Shown here: positions 8,767-19,223 of the stretch, piece by piece
Layout of the letters: every line of letters starts with the position of its first letter
How positions within the stretch are numbered: the first letter of the stretch is position 1
Source of the DNA: Actinoplanes auranticolor
Lineage (GTDB): Bacteria > Actinomycetota > Actinomycetes > Mycobacteriales > Micromonosporaceae
DNA length: 64,000 nucleotides
NCBI RefSeq assembly: GCF_018332655.1
Contig: NZ_BOQL01000026.1
Location: forward strand, 186,001 to 250,000
Direction of reading: 5' to 3'
The notes under the pieces: model-generated
What the model was told of the DNA's origin: nothing
Seen by the model: only the letters and a program-made list of their open reading frames with translations
The model's database searches: none
Translations under genes and position numbers: made by a program

Positions 8767-10296
8767 ATGAGCGACACCATCCTGCGGATGCAGGACATCA
8801 CCAAGACGTTTCCCGGGGTCAAAGCGCTCCAGGACGTCAACCTGACCGTACGTCGCGGTGAGATCCACGCGATCTGCGGCGAGAACGGCGCCGGCAAGTC
8901 GACCCTGATGAAGGTGCTGTCCGGGGTCTACCCGCACGGCTCCTACGAAGGTGAGATCACCTTCGAGGGCGAGGAGTGCCGGTTCTCCGGCATCCGCGAC
9001 AGTGAGCACCGCGGCATCGTCATCATCCACCAGGAGCTGGCGCTGGCCCCGCAGCTGTCCATCGCGGAGAACATCTTCCTGGGCAACGAGCAGGCCACCC
9101 GGGGCCTGATCGACTGGAACCGCACCAACCACGCCGCCGGTCAGCTGCTGCAACGGGTGGGCCTGCGCGAGAGCCCGGTGACCCCGATCCTGGAGCTGGG
9201 CGTCGGCAAGCAGCAGCTCGTCGAGATCGCCAAGGCCCTGTCCAAGGAGGTGCGGCTGCTCATCCTCGACGAGCCGACCGCCGCGCTCAACGACGAGGAC
9301 TCCGCGCACCTGCTCGGCCTGCTGCGCGGGCTGCGCGACGAGGGCATCACCTGCGTGATCATCTCGCACAAGCTGAACGAGGTCATGGCGATCGCCGACC
9401 GGGTGACCATCCTGCGCGACGGCCGCACGATCTCCACCCTGGACCTGGCGACCGACGAGGTCACCGAGGACAAGATCATCTCCGGCATGGTGGGCCGGGA
9501 CCTGGACCACCGCTACCCGCCGCACGAGTCGCACGTGGGCGAGGAGGTGCTGCGGATCGAGGACTGGACCGTGCACAGCCCCACCCAGCACGGCCGGGTG
9601 GTGGTCAGCAAAGCCAACCTGACCCTGCGCCGCGGCGAGATCGTCGGGCTGGCCGGGCTGATGGGCGCCGGCCGGACCGAGCTGGCGATGAGCGTCTTCG
9701 GCCGTTCCTACGGCACCGGCATCAGCGGGCGGATCATCAAGGACGGCAAGGAGATCCACCTGCGCTCGGTGCGCGACGCGATCAACCACGGCATCGCGTA
9801 CGCGACCGAGGACCGCAAGCGGTACGGCCTGAACCTCATCGAGGACATCAAGCGCAACATCTCCGCGGCCGCCCTGGGCAAGCTGGCCAAGCGCGGCTGG
9901 GTGGACGAGAACGAGGAGTTCAAGACCGCCGGCGGCTTCCGCAAGAGCATGAACATCAAGGCGCCGAGCGTGCTGAGCATCACCGGCAAGCTCTCCGGGG
10001 GCAACCAGCAGAAGGTCGTGCTGTCCAAGTGGATCTTCACGAACCCGGACGTGCTGATCCTCGACGAGCCCACCCGCGGCATCGACGTCGGCGCCAAGTA
10101 CGAGATCTACACGATCATCAACCGGCTCGCGGACGAGGGCAAGGCGGTGCTGGTCATCTCCTCCGAGCTGCCCGAGCTGCTCGGGATCTGCGACCGGATC
10201 TACACGCTCTCGGCGGGCCGGATCACCGGTGAGGTGCCCCGCGCCGAGGCCACCCAGGAGAACCTGATGACGCTGATGACCAAGGGAACGGAGTAA
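8767..10296 (+). CDS. gguA: Sugar ABC transporter ATP-binding protein (CUT2, duplicated ATPase)
   Basis: A 509-residue double-ATPase subunit of a CUT2 monosaccharide importer. The first half has Walker [10 protein letters not shown], signature [15 protein letters not shown] and Walker [12 protein letters not shown]. The second half has the usual degenerate P-loop ([10 protein letters not shown]), with signature [14 protein letters not shown] and [15 protein letters not shown]. The ATG at 8767 follows GGGGAG; an upstream open frame from 8701 only covers the hairpin. It powers import of arabinose with the permease encoded 5 bp downstream. Unlike the two CUT1 importers in this window it carries its own ATPase. 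The symbol follows the GguA/MmsA group and is by resemblance. Confidence 0.93.
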   Translation: MSDTILRMQDITKTFPGVKALQDVNLTVRRGEIHAICGENGAGKSTLMKVLSGVYPHGSYEGEITFEGEECRFSGIRDSEHRGIVIIHQELALAPQLSIAENIFLGNEQATRGLIDWNRTNHAAGQLLQRVGLRESPVTPILELGVGKQQLVEIAKALSKEVRLLILDEPTAALNDEDSAHLLGLLRGLRDEGITCVIISHKLNEVMAIADRVTILRDGRTISTLDLATDEVTEDKIISGMVGRDLDHRYPPHESHVGEEVLRIEDWTVHSPTQHGRVVVSKANLTLRRGEIVGLAGLMGAGRTELAMSVFGRSYGTGISGRIIKDGKEIHLRSVRDAINHGIAYATEDRKRYGLNLIEDIKRNISAAALGKLAKRGWVDENEEFKTAGGFRKSMNIKAPSVLSITGKLSGGNQQKVVLSKWIFTNPDVLILDEPTRGIDVGAKYEIYTIINRLADEGKAVLVISSELPELLGICDRIYTLSAGRITGEVPRAEATQENLMTLMTKGTE

Positions 10297-10301
10297 CCGC
10301 G

Positions 10302-11558
10302 ATGTCTGTCGCACCCACCAACGCCGACTACGCGGTGGCCGAGACACCGGCAGCGCCGGCCGGCCCGACGGGGGACTCACCCCGCCGGTACAACCTGAAC
10401 CTGCGCCAGAGCGGCATCTACATCGCCTTCGCGCTGATCGTCGTGCTGTTCACTGTGCTCACCGGCGGTGACCTGCTGGCGCCGCAGAACATCAGCAACA
10501 TCATCGTGCAGAACTCCTACATCCTGATCCTCGCGATCGGGATGATCCTGATCATCATCGCCGGGCACATCGACCTGTCCGCCGGCTCGGTGGTCGCGGT
10601 CTGCGGCGCGGTGGCCGCGGTGCTGATGGTCAACTACGACCTACCGTGGCCGCTGGCACTGCTGATCACGCTGGTCGTCGGTGGCCTCATCGGCGCCTGG
10701 CAGGGCTACTGGATCGCGTACTTCGGCATCCCGGCGTTCATCGTCACGCTGGCCGGCATGCTGCTGTTCCGCGCGCTGACGCTGACCATCCTGGGCAACC
10801 GCGGCATCGGCCCGTTCCCGGACGAGGTCCGCACGCTGTCGAACGGCTTCACCGAGGGTTACCTGGGCAACGTCGGCCTCGGCGCGCTCGGCGGCGCCGA
10901 CCTGTTCAGCCTGCTGATCGGCGTGATCGCGGTCGCCGGCATCGTCTACACCCAGTGGCGCACCCGGACCGCGCGGCAGCAGTACGGCCAGGTGGTCGAC
11001 CCGCTGCCGCTGTTCATCGGCCGGATCGCCATCGCCTCGTTGCTGGTCATCGCCGTCATCGTGCAGCTGGCTCGATTCAAGAACCTGCCCTGGGTGCTGG
11101 TGCTGCTGGCGTTCCTGGTGCTGGCGTACTCGCTGGTGACCAACCGGGCGGTCTTCGGCCGGCAGATCTACGCCGTCGGCGGCAACCTGCAGGCCGCGAC
11201 GCTGTCCGGCGTCAAGGTCAAGTCGGTCATCTTCTGGATCTTCGTCAACATGGGCGTGCTGGCCGCGCTGGCCGGCGTCATCTTCGCCGGCCGGCTCAAT
11301 CAGGCCAACCCCACGGCGGGCGCCAGCTTCGAGCTGGACGCGATCGCGGCGGCCTTCATCGGTGGCGCGGCGGTCCAGGGTGGCGTCGGCAAGGTGGTCG
11401 GCGCCATCACCGGTGGTCTGATCATGGGTGTCATCAACAACGGCATGTCGCTGATCGGTGCCCAGAGCGAAACGGTGATGCTGGTCAAGGGCGCTGTCCT
11501 GCTGGCCGCGGTCGCCTTCGACGTCTGGAGCAAGCGCCGCGCCGGCGCCTCCCGCTGA
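10302..11558 (+). CDS. gguB: Sugar ABC transporter permease (CUT2, GguB type)
   Basis: A 418-residue inner-membrane permease with about ten hydrophobic segments. The family signature LILAIGMILIIIAGHIDLS (about residues 79-97), typical of RbsC/XylH/GguB permeases, is present, and so are GIPAFIVTLAGMLLFRAL and the C-terminal FIGGAAVQGGVGKVVGA. A Pro/Ala-rich cytoplasmic tail of about 30 residues comes first. It starts 5 bp after the ATPase stop codon, so the two are translationally linked. It forms the channel of the arabinose importer. A 13-bp terminator-like stem at 11589-11626 closes the operon. Confidence 0.93.
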   Translation: MSVAPTNADYAVAETPAAPAGPTGDSPRRYNLNLRQSGIYIAFALIVVLFTVLTGGDLLAPQNISNIIVQNSYILILAIGMILIIIAGHIDLSAGSVVAVCGAVAAVLMVNYDLPWPLALLITLVVGGLIGAWQGYWIAYFGIPAFIVTLAGMLLFRALTLTILGNRGIGPFPDEVRTLSNGFTEGYLGNVGLGALGGADLFSLLIGVIAVAGIVYTQWRTRTARQQYGQVVDPLPLFIGRIAIASLLVIAVIVQLARFKNLPWVLVLLAFLVLAYSLVTNRAVFGRQIYAVGGNLQAATLSGVKVKSVIFWIFVNMGVLAALAGVIFAGRLNQANPTAGASFELDAIAAAFIGGAAVQGGVGKVVGAITGGLIMGVINNGMSLIGAQSETVMLVKGAVLLAAVAFDVWSKRRAGASR

Positions 11559-11588
11559 GGGAGGCTCCGGGCGACGGGTGATAGGGGA

Positions 11589-11626
11589 GAGGCGGCGGCG
11601 GCCCTTGGGGGGACCGCCGCCGTCTC
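11589..11626 (+). terminator. Terminator-like hairpin after the arabinose operon
   Basis: Arms 11589-11601 and 11614-11626 pair in 12 of 13 positions, all G/C-rich, with a 12-nt loop, 30 bp after the permease stop. No long T-run follows, as is common in high-GC actinobacteria. Confidence 0.65.
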
Positions 11627-11644
11627 GTATCTACGGCCGCCTTA

Positions 11645-11679
11645 TGTACAGCCGTACACAACGATGTGTACGATCGTAC
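11645..11679 (+). promoter_or_regulatory. Double palindromic operator before the MFS transporter gene
   Basis: TGTAC-agcc-GTACA (11645-11658) and the perfect 12-bp palindrome GTACGATCGTAC (11668-11679) lie back to back, the second ending 2 bp before the MFS start codon. Such GTAC-type dyads are typical TetR-family operators, which often control efflux pumps. No regulator gene adjoins, so it would act in trans. Confidence 0.5.
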
Positions 11680-11681
11680 GC

Positions 11682-12920
11682 ATGAGTTCCTCCACCCTCG
11701 CTGCGCCGGGCGAGACGATCCGGCGGGCCCGGGTCGCGGTCGCCGCGCTGTTCTTCACCAACGGCGCGCTGTTCGCCAACCTCATCCCGCGCTACCCGCA
11801 GATCAAGGCCGACCTGGGCCTCAGCAACGCGGCGTACGGCCTGTCGGTCGCGGCGTTCCCCACCGGGGCGATCGTGGCGGGCTTGGCGGCGGGGGTGTTC
11901 GTCCGCCGGTTCGGCTCGGCGACGGTGGCGGTCGCCGGCACCCTGCTGACCGCGGCCGGGGTGCTCATCGCCGGCCTGGCGCCGTCGGTGATCGCCTTCG
12001 CCGGCGCGTTGTTCCTGGCCGGAGCGATGGACGCGATCACCGACGTGGCCCAGAACGCCCACGGCCTGCGGGTGCAGCGCCGCTACGGCCGGTCGATCAT
12101 CAACTCCTTCCACGCCGTCTGGTCGATCGGCGCGGTCACCGGTGGGGCGATGGCCGCCGGTGCCATCGCTCTCGACGTACCGCTCGGGTTGCATCTGGGG
12201 TTCTCGGGGTTGTTGTTCGTAGCCGTGGCGGTGCTCGCGTGGCGCTTCCGCCTGCCCGGCCCGGAAGGTGAGCCCGAGCCGGGCCCGGAACGGGCCGACG
12301 GCCCCGCACCGGCGGCTCGCCGGGCCGCGGCCGGGACGCGGACCTGGCTGATCGTCGCGGCGCTGGTCCTGATCGCCATGGGCGGCTCCATCGTGGAGGA
12401 CTCCGGGAACTCGTGGGCGGCGGTCTACCTCTCGGGATCGCTGCAGGCCACCGCCGCGGTCGCCGCGTGGGGCTTCATCGCCCTGGTGGGGGCCCAGTTC
12501 GTCGGCCGGCTGGTCGGTGACCGGCTCGTGGACCGCTTCGGCCAGCGTGCGGTGGCCCGGGCCGGCGGGGTCATCGTGGCGGCCGGGATGGGCCTGGCGC
12601 TGGCCGTCCCGACGGTGGCCGGGACCATCGTGGGGTTCGCCGCCGCCGGCTTCGGCATCGCGACCCTGGTGCCGGCCGCGATGCACGAGGCCGACGAGCT
12701 GCCCGGGCTCAAGCCCGGTACCGGCCTGACCGTCGTCTCCTGGCTGATGCGCCTGGGTTTCCTGCTCTCCCCGCCGGTGGTGGGAGCGGTCGCGGACGCC
12801 ACCAGCTTGCGGGCCGGGTTGCTCGTGGTGCCGGTCGCCGGTCTCCTCGTGGTCGTCCTGGCCGGTGTGCTGCAGCCGCGGCGCGCGGTCGACGGGCCGC
12901 GCCAGCCGGAGCGCGTCTGA
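11682..12920 (+). CDS. MFS transporter
   Basis: A 412-residue major-facilitator protein with about twelve hydrophobic segments. Marks include FFTNGALFANLIPRYPQIKADLGLS at the N-terminus (the sugar/drug MFS subgroup related to YbjJ/Fucose permeases), loop 2-3 around FVRRFGSATVAV, and the second-half loop LVGDRLVDRFGQRAVARAGG. I prefer the ATG at 11682 (MSSSTL) over one 18 bp upstream, because the latter would place the GTAC palindrome inside the coding region. The substrate is not evident. The double palindrome right before the start suggests strong repression, fitting an efflux pump, but this is inference. Confidence 0.85.
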   Translation: MSSSTLAAPGETIRRARVAVAALFFTNGALFANLIPRYPQIKADLGLSNAAYGLSVAAFPTGAIVAGLAAGVFVRRFGSATVAVAGTLLTAAGVLIAGLAPSVIAFAGALFLAGAMDAITDVAQNAHGLRVQRRYGRSIINSFHAVWSIGAVTGGAMAAGAIALDVPLGLHLGFSGLLFVAVAVLAWRFRLPGPEGEPEPGPERADGPAPAARRAAAGTRTWLIVAALVLIAMGGSIVEDSGNSWAAVYLSGSLQATAAVAAWGFIALVGAQFVGRLVGDRLVDRFGQRAVARAGGVIVAAGMGLALAVPTVAGTIVGFAAAGFGIATLVPAAMHEADELPGLKPGTGLTVVSWLMRLGFLLSPPVVGAVADATSLRAGLLVVPVAGLLVVVLAGVLQPRRAVDGPRQPERV

Positions 12921-12969
12921 CGGATGGCGGGTCGCCGAGCCGGGCCCGCCGGGAGACGCCAGCCGAGCC

Positions 12970-12998
12970 GCCGGAACCCCGAAACTTTCGGTTCCGGC
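12970..12998 (+). promoter_or_regulatory. Nested palindrome containing CCGAAACTTTCGG upstream of the xylanase gene
   Basis: CCGAAA-c-TTTCGG (12979-12991) is a perfect dyad nested in GCCGGAAC/GTTCCGGC arms (12970-12977 and 12991-12998). The core matches, from memory, the CGAAACTTTCG element described upstream of Streptomyces xylanase genes. It lies about 190 bp before the GH10 start. It could alternatively be the terminator of the MFS gene, which ends 50 bp upstream. Confidence 0.5.
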
Positions 12999-13087
12999 CA
13001 GCCCGGCTGGGGCCAGCATCTCTCCCGGACGGTGCAGTAAGACCCTCTAAATACGGACTTAGGTGCTCATGTGCGCGGTAACAAATT

Positions 13088-13102
13088 CCGGAAGTGTTCC
13101 GG
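13088..13102 (+). promoter_or_regulatory. Inverted repeat in the xylanase leader
   Basis: CCGGAA-gtg-TTCCGG (13088-13102) is a perfect dyad 80 bp before the xylanase start, followed by a related half site TTTCCGG near 13112. It may be a second operator or a leader hairpin. No direct evidence of function. Confidence 0.35.
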
Positions 13103-13139
13103 GATCCATTGTTTCCGGGATGTTGCCATGCCACCATGA

Positions 13140-14660
<1,521 letters not shown>

Positions 14661-14723
14661 CCCGACGGGGGACGTTCGCGGGTGTGGCGGCAGCAACCGG
14701 CCGTCACACCCGCGCCGTCGGTC

Positions 14724-15068
14724 TTACCCCTCCGCGTCCTGGAACTCCTCGTCGCTCCAGCGCCACCAGGCTTCGTCGGCGCTGATGTGGAGCAGGAATT
14801 CCGGGACCTCGTCGCCGTTCGGATACCGCAGTTGCACGGCCTTCCGGACAGCCTCGTGTGCCCGTTCCCATGCCTCGGCATCGTCGTCGATCCGGTCCGA
14901 GCGGCTCAGTTCCTCGGCGAACAACGCTGCGAACTCTGCGAGACCCTCCCGGGCATCGATCCGGGCGTACAGCCAAGGAAAATCAGCAGTGGTCACGGCG
15001 AGCTCGGCGATGAGCCGTCCGTCGTCCCGGCGGTGCAGCGTCCAGACGGCGCCCTGATGACCTGTCAC
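14724..15068 (-). CDS. Hypothetical protein
   Basis: A 114-residue acidic protein without signal or membrane segment. I start it at the GTG at 15068 (VTGHQGAVWTLHRRDDG), because the frame upstream of that falls inside the DUF1501 gene, which ends 23 bp before. It contains LIAELAVTTADFPWLYARID, an acidic central helix region, and a Trp-rich end (ADEAWWRWSDEEFQDAEG). The high wobble GC and mixed alpha/beta pattern look like a genuine gene. I do not recognise the family. The tight spacing suggests transcription with the DUF1800-DUF1501 pair, but the short cytoplasmic protein gives no hint of a shared job. Confidence 0.65.
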   Translation of the reverse strand: MTGHQGAVWTLHRRDDGRLIAELAVTTADFPWLYARIDAREGLAEFAALFAEELSRSDRIDDDAEAWERAHEAVRKAVQLRYPNGDEVPEFLLHISADEAWWRWSDEEFQDAEG

Positions 15069-15091
15069 GGCGAAGACGGTAGCGGCTCCGG

Positions 15092-16372
15092 TCAGCGGGC
15101 TGCGGCCAGGCCGAAGGAGGCCGGTGCGACCTCCGGAAAGACCTCGGCCAGCGATCCGAAGCCGCACCGCTTCTGCAGGATCTCGCCGATCACCGCGCGG
15201 TAGTCCGTCGTCGCCGCCAGGTCACCGGCGACCAGTGCGCCCGCCGACAGCCCCGGCCACGTGCCGTACACCGTGCCGCCCCGGACGCCGCCGCCCATCA
15301 GCAGCATCGCGTTGCCGTGGCCGTGGTCGACGCCGCGGGAGGCGTTCTCCGTCACGCGCCGGCCGAACTCGCTCACCGTCACCACCGTCACCGATGCCAT
15401 GCCGGCCGGGCCCAGGTCGGCCGCGAACGCCGCCAGCGCCGTCGAGGTCTCGAGCAGGTTGTCGTACATGCGCTGGCCCTTGACCGCCGTGCCCAGGCCC
15501 TCGTGCATGTCCCAGTCACCACAGTCGACAGCTGCCGCGGCCAGGCCGGCCTTGGCCCTGATCAGCCGGGCCACGTCCTTGAGCGCGTTGCCCAGCGGCG
15601 TGGCGGGGTAGGCCGCCCCGTTCGCCGGTGTGTACGCCGTGGCGCGCAGACCCGCCGTGGCCGTCAGCGCCGCGTCCGCGGCCAGGGCCGGACCGGCCAG
15701 CAGGCCCGGCGCGGTCGCGTACATCTTGCGCAGGGACGCGGCCATCGGGCGGTTGGCGCTCTCGCCGGCCAGCGTGAAGCCGTCGACCGAGGCCATCGAC
15801 ACGTCGGAGAAGGCGCCGCCGAACAGCCGGGCCGGCATCGCGTTGCCCATCGAGACCGCGGCGAGCGGGCCGGTGGCGCCGGTCAGGCCCAGCATCCGGT
15901 CGAGCCAGCCGCTGCGCAGGGAGGTGCCGGCGGCCGCGCGTTCCATCTCCTCCATGGCGGCGAAGTGCGAGCGGGTCGGGTTCGGCTGGCCGACCGCGTG
16001 CACCGCGGCCAGGCTGCCGTTCTTCCACATGGGCAGCAGCGGCGCCAGGCCCGGGTGCAGGCCGAACATGCTGTTGCCGCCGATCGCCTGGCTCTTGGGC
16101 AGGGCGATGGTCGGGCGGGCCTTGGAGTAGTCCGGGTCGCCGATCGGGGCGATCGCCGACAGGCCGTCGAAGCCGCCGCGCAGGGACAGCACGACCAGGG
16201 TGTCGCCGGTGTAGCCGGCGGCGGCGTACGCCAGCCGGGTGGACAGCCCTTCGCCGACCAGGCCGGCCAGCGCGCCGGCGGCCCCGGCGGCGAGGCCGCG
16301 GCCGAGCACGCCCCGGCGGGTGAGCAGCTTCTTGTTCTCGTCGCAGCAGACCTGTGCCGTCATGGAAGTCAC
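15092..16372 (-). CDS. DUF1501 domain-containing Tat-exported protein
   Basis: A 426-residue DUF1501 protein. The N-terminus has a twin-arginine signal (TRRGVLGRGLAAG, residues 18-30) and a hydrophobic stretch ending AYAAAG. The mature part shows LVVLSLRGGFDGLSAIAPIGDPDY, GLHPGLAPLLPMWKNGSLAAVHAVG and the C-terminal VVTVSEFGRRVTENASRGVDHGHGNAMLLMGGGVRGG, a sulfatase/alkaline-phosphatase-like metal-site segment typical of the family. Its ATG overlaps the stop of the DUF1800 gene by 4 bp (ATGA), so the pair is translationally coupled. DUF1800/DUF1501 pairs occur widely; their role is not established, though export as a partnership is often assumed. Confidence 0.92.
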   Translation of the reverse strand: MTSMTAQVCCDENKKLLTRRGVLGRGLAAGAAGALAGLVGEGLSTRLAYAAAGYTGDTLVVLSLRGGFDGLSAIAPIGDPDYSKARPTIALPKSQAIGGNSMFGLHPGLAPLLPMWKNGSLAAVHAVGQPNPTRSHFAAMEEMERAAAGTSLRSGWLDRMLGLTGATGPLAAVSMGNAMPARLFGGAFSDVSMASVDGFTLAGESANRPMAASLRKMYATAPGLLAGPALAADAALTATAGLRATAYTPANGAAYPATPLGNALKDVARLIRAKAGLAAAAVDCGDWDMHEGLGTAVKGQRMYDNLLETSTALAAFAADLGPAGMASVTVVTVSEFGRRVTENASRGVDHGHGNAMLLMGGGVRGGTVYGTWPGLSAGALVAGDLAATTDYRAVIGEILQKRCGFGSLAEVFPEVAPASFGLAAAR

Positions 16373-17907
16373 CTCAGCTGGAAGGAGGGCGAGTCGAGGA
16401 CGAGAGCGATCAGGTACGGCAGACTCCCGGCGACCGACTCCTTGCTGGTCAGAGAACTCGTCGGCAGCTTGCCCGCGACGCTTAGCACGGCCGCCACGTG
16501 ATCGGCCGGCAGCGGGGTGCCGACCAGCCGCCGGGCCAGCGCGTCGACCAGGGCGCCGTACGTCCTGGGCAGCACCGGCACGAGGGCCGTGAGCAGATCA
16601 GCGGGACGGGTGAGCTGCCTGGGGTACCAGCCGGTGGCGAGGTTCAAGTGGCTGTTGCAGCGCATGAGGAACGCCGACGGCGACGCCCACGCCGCTGCCA
16701 CGTCCGGGAAACCGTTCGGCGGGCTCCAGCGGAACGGCGCGTTCCCGGCGTTGACCAGGTTGTTGTAGAGCGCGTCGAGGGCCTTCACGCCCGAGGTCTC
16801 CGGGCCGAGGCCGAGGGCGCGGACCGTGGCGGCCAGGTCCTCGAACGGCGTGCGGACCTTCTGGGCGATCGACGCGGCGAACTCCGGCGAGGTGAACAGG
16901 GTCCGCAGCACCGGCACGATCGACGTGTCGTTGTCCAGGTACACCTTGGCCAGCTTGGCGACCAGGGTGGCCGGGGCCTCGTCGGCGACGAAGCGCAGGC
17001 ACAGCTTGGTGGCCAGCCGCTCGGCGGTCGCCGGGTGCTTGGCCAGGTAGTCGAGGAACGCCAGCGCGGCCGCCTCGCCGCCCTCGGCGGTCGCGTTCGC
17101 GTGGCTGAAGCCCAGGATCCGGACGGCGCCGGTCGCGTGCTTGGCCGCGGTGTACGTGTACGTCCCCGTGGTCGTCACGGTCAGGCCGGTCAGCAGCTTC
17201 GCGGCGGCCTGCACGTCGGCCTCGGTGTAGATCATGCCGACGGTGTGCAGCTCCATCAGCTCGCGGGCGTAGTTCTCGTTCGGCAGCGCCTTGGTCGACG
17301 AGCGGTTGTCCAGGTACGTCAGCATCGCCGGGTGCCGGGCCGAGGCCTTGAGCATGTCGGCGAAGCGCCCGAACGTGTACTTGCGGGTCACCGTCTTGTC
17401 ATAGTCGCTGCGGCTGTCCCAGACACCGCTGGACGGCGCCGAGACGTGCAGGTGGTTGGCCCAGAACGCGGCGGTGGTCTCGAAGAGCTGCCGTTTGCTC
17501 CAGATGGCCCGGGCCACCGCGGCCCGGCCCAGCTGACCGAACGCCTCGTAGGAGTGCTTGGGCAGCTTGGCGCGTACCGTCGCGATGTCGGCGCCGGCCA
17601 GCGGCAGCCGGGTGAGCAGCGCGTCCAGGGCCGAGTCGTCGATCCTGGCCGGGTCGAGCTGGCGGTCCAGCCAGGCCGGCACGCCCAGCTTGGCCAGCTC
17701 GGCCAGGGCCGCGGGGGTGGGACCGAAGGTGGCCCGGCGCAGCAGGTGCGCGAGCGGGTCGGCGGAGACGAGCTCGGTCGGCACGGCGGCTGCGGCGGCC
17801 GGCGCGGCCAGTGCCACGTCGAGGGCGAGGCCCCCGGCTGCGGTCACGGCGACGGCGGCGGCACCACCGAGAACGGCGCGGCGGGTCGGCTCAGGCTTCG
17901 TCTGCAT
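16369..17907 (-). CDS. DUF1800 domain-containing Tat-exported protein
   Basis: A 512-residue DUF1800 protein. The start at 17907 has an AAGGA site and gives a Tat signal (PTRRAVLGGAAAVAVTAAGG). The family marks are HLLRRATFGPTPAALAELAKLG near residue 50, WANHLHVS, KYTFGRFADMLKASARHPAMLTYLDN, NENYARELMELHTVG and RWSPPNGFPDV. The longer open frame to 18948 would overlap the divergent ROK kinase gene and is rejected. First gene of the coupled pair with DUF1501, perhaps also the small gene ending at 14724. Function unknown; the conserved NENYARELMELH helix suggests an enzyme or a cofactor site. Confidence 0.92.
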   Translation of the reverse strand: MQTKPEPTRRAVLGGAAAVAVTAAGGLALDVALAAPAAAAAVPTELVSADPLAHLLRRATFGPTPAALAELAKLGVPAWLDRQLDPARIDDSALDALLTRLPLAGADIATVRAKLPKHSYEAFGQLGRAAVARAIWSKRQLFETTAAFWANHLHVSAPSSGVWDSRSDYDKTVTRKYTFGRFADMLKASARHPAMLTYLDNRSSTKALPNENYARELMELHTVGMIYTEADVQAAAKLLTGLTVTTTGTYTYTAAKHATGAVRILGFSHANATAEGGEAAALAFLDYLAKHPATAERLATKLCLRFVADEAPATLVAKLAKVYLDNDTSIVPVLRTLFTSPEFAASIAQKVRTPFEDLAATVRALGLGPETSGVKALDALYNNLVNAGNAPFRWSPPNGFPDVAAAWASPSAFLMRCNSHLNLATGWYPRQLTRPADLLTALVPVLPRTYGALVDALARRLVGTPLPADHVAAVLSVAGKLPTSSLTSKESVAGSLPYLIALVLDSPSFQLR

Positions 17908-18009
17908 GCCAGGTCCTTCGGCGCGATCCGGGGCCCGGATCGCTGCCGCAACCGGACGCTCACCACTCGCAATGCGCTTGCACCCGTCGCTTCCCGGGGC
18001 CCCGGCACG

Positions 18010-18024
18010 TACGCTCGGGCTGTG
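18010..18024 (+). promoter_or_regulatory. Leaderless-type promoter of the ROK kinase gene
   Basis: TACGCT (18010-18015) fits the TANNNT -10 and is followed by only 6 bp before the GTG start codon, with no ribosome site. In actinobacteria this spacing usually gives a transcript starting at the start codon. The -35 is poor. Confidence 0.45.
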
Positions 18025-19068
18025 GATCAGATCGATGCGGTACGGACCCCGGCCTCGTGGGTCGTGGTGGGCCTCGACAACGGTGGCACCTGCAACAACG
18101 CGACGGTGCTGGACGCGACGGGCCAGTTCCTCGTCGATCATCTGGTGGAGAACCCGAGCCTGGTCACCGAGGGCCCGGAATCCGCGGTCGAGCAGCTCGC
18201 CGCGGCCTTCACCGGCATCCTGACGCTGACCAGCACGCCGCTGACGCTGGTGCGCGCGGTCGGGCTGGACACCCCGGGCCCGGCCAGCGCCGACGGCGTC
18301 ATCTCGTCGAAGGGCTCGACCAACTTCTCGCAGGTCTCCTGGCACGGCTTCGACATCCGCGGCGCCCTGCAGGCGCGGATCGGCCTGCCGGTGGTCTATA
18401 ACAACGACGCGAACGCGGCCGCGCTCTACGCCCACCACCGGCACTTCGGCGCCGACGCGATGGAGAAGTCGTCCGTGGCGGCGATCGTCGGCACCGGCCT
18501 GGGTGGGGGAGTCGTCGAGCTGGGCAGGGTGGTCAGCGGCGCGGCCGGCATGGCGGGCGAGCTGGGCCACGTGCAGATCCCGCTGCACGGCGTGCTGGAG
18601 GACGACCAGCCGGTGCCGGAGTGCAACTGCGGCTTCGCGGGCGACGTGGAGAGCATCGCATCGCTGACCGGCATCGCGAAGAACCTGCTGCCGTACTGGC
18701 TGAAGCGGTACCCGGACCACCCGCTGGCCCAGGAGCCGATCGGCCGAGCGGCCAAACTGCTGCGCGGGTACGGCGAGAAGCAGGACCCGCTCGCGCTGGC
18801 GGTGTTCGCGCAGCAGGCCAAGGCGATCGGCAAGCTGTTCACCATCGCGGCCAACTTCACCGATCCGGCCGCGTACTTCCTGGGTGGCGGCGTGGTCGAG
18901 GCGGCGCCGCACTTCCGCCAGTGGTTCCTCAACACGGTCCGCGAGCACACCCAGCTGCGGGCCGAGCAGCAGGCCGCGGCGACCTTCGCCCTGGTGCCCG
19001 ACCTCGACATGGCCGGGGCCCGGGGAGCAGCCGTCGCCGCGCTGGAGACCGTCCGCCCGGCCGGCTGA
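18022..19068 (+). CDS. ROK family sugar kinase/protein
   Basis: A 348-residue ROK protein. The N-terminal phosphate loop VVVGLDNGGTCNNATVLD, the catalytic-type segment PVVYNNDANAAALYAHHRHFG, GTGLGGGVVELGRVVSGAAGMAGELGHVQ and a Cys cluster ECNCGFAGDVESIAS are ROK hallmarks; the aspartate in NNDAN is the expected catalytic base. It has no N-terminal helix-turn-helix, so it is a kinase (glucokinase-like) rather than a NagC/XylR repressor. Only two cysteines (CNC) are present in the zinc loop where many members have three; the third position reads D. A long insert follows the loop. Sugar unknown. Divergent from the DUF1800 gene; probably leaderless. Confidence 0.85.
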   Translation: MDQIDAVRTPASWVVVGLDNGGTCNNATVLDATGQFLVDHLVENPSLVTEGPESAVEQLAAAFTGILTLTSTPLTLVRAVGLDTPGPASADGVISSKGSTNFSQVSWHGFDIRGALQARIGLPVVYNNDANAAALYAHHRHFGADAMEKSSVAAIVGTGLGGGVVELGRVVSGAAGMAGELGHVQIPLHGVLEDDQPVPECNCGFAGDVESIASLTGIAKNLLPYWLKRYPDHPLAQEPIGRAAKLLRGYGEKQDPLALAVFAQQAKAIGKLFTIAANFTDPAAYFLGGGVVEAAPHFRQWFLNTVREHTQLRAEQQAAATFALVPDLDMAGARGAAVAALETVRPAG

Positions 19069-19223
19069 TCGGGTACCGCAGACCGTGCGTCCACTGCATA
19101 TTCTCCGCTGCTCCTAACACCTGTGACGATGCATCGACACCCCTAGATATTGATCGACTCGCTCGGTAGCGTCCCCTGTGCAGTCCGTGGCGGGGGCCCG
19201 GACGCACCGAAGGGGGATCACTG

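Noticed and set aside
7627-10380. A 917-codon open frame antisense to the sugar-binding protein and ATPase genes
   Set aside because: It mirrors real genes with clear motifs on the opposite strand; long antisense frames are expected at this GC content. It has low-complexity Leu/Gly/Val/Asp composition.
16498-18021. N-terminal extension of the ROK gene (frame open from 16498)
   Set aside because: The extension runs antisense through the DUF1800 gene; ROK homology starts at the GTG at 18022.
17908-18948. N-terminal extension of the DUF1800 gene
   Set aside because: It overlaps the ROK gene on the other strand, while a Tat signal and ribosome site place the start at 17907.
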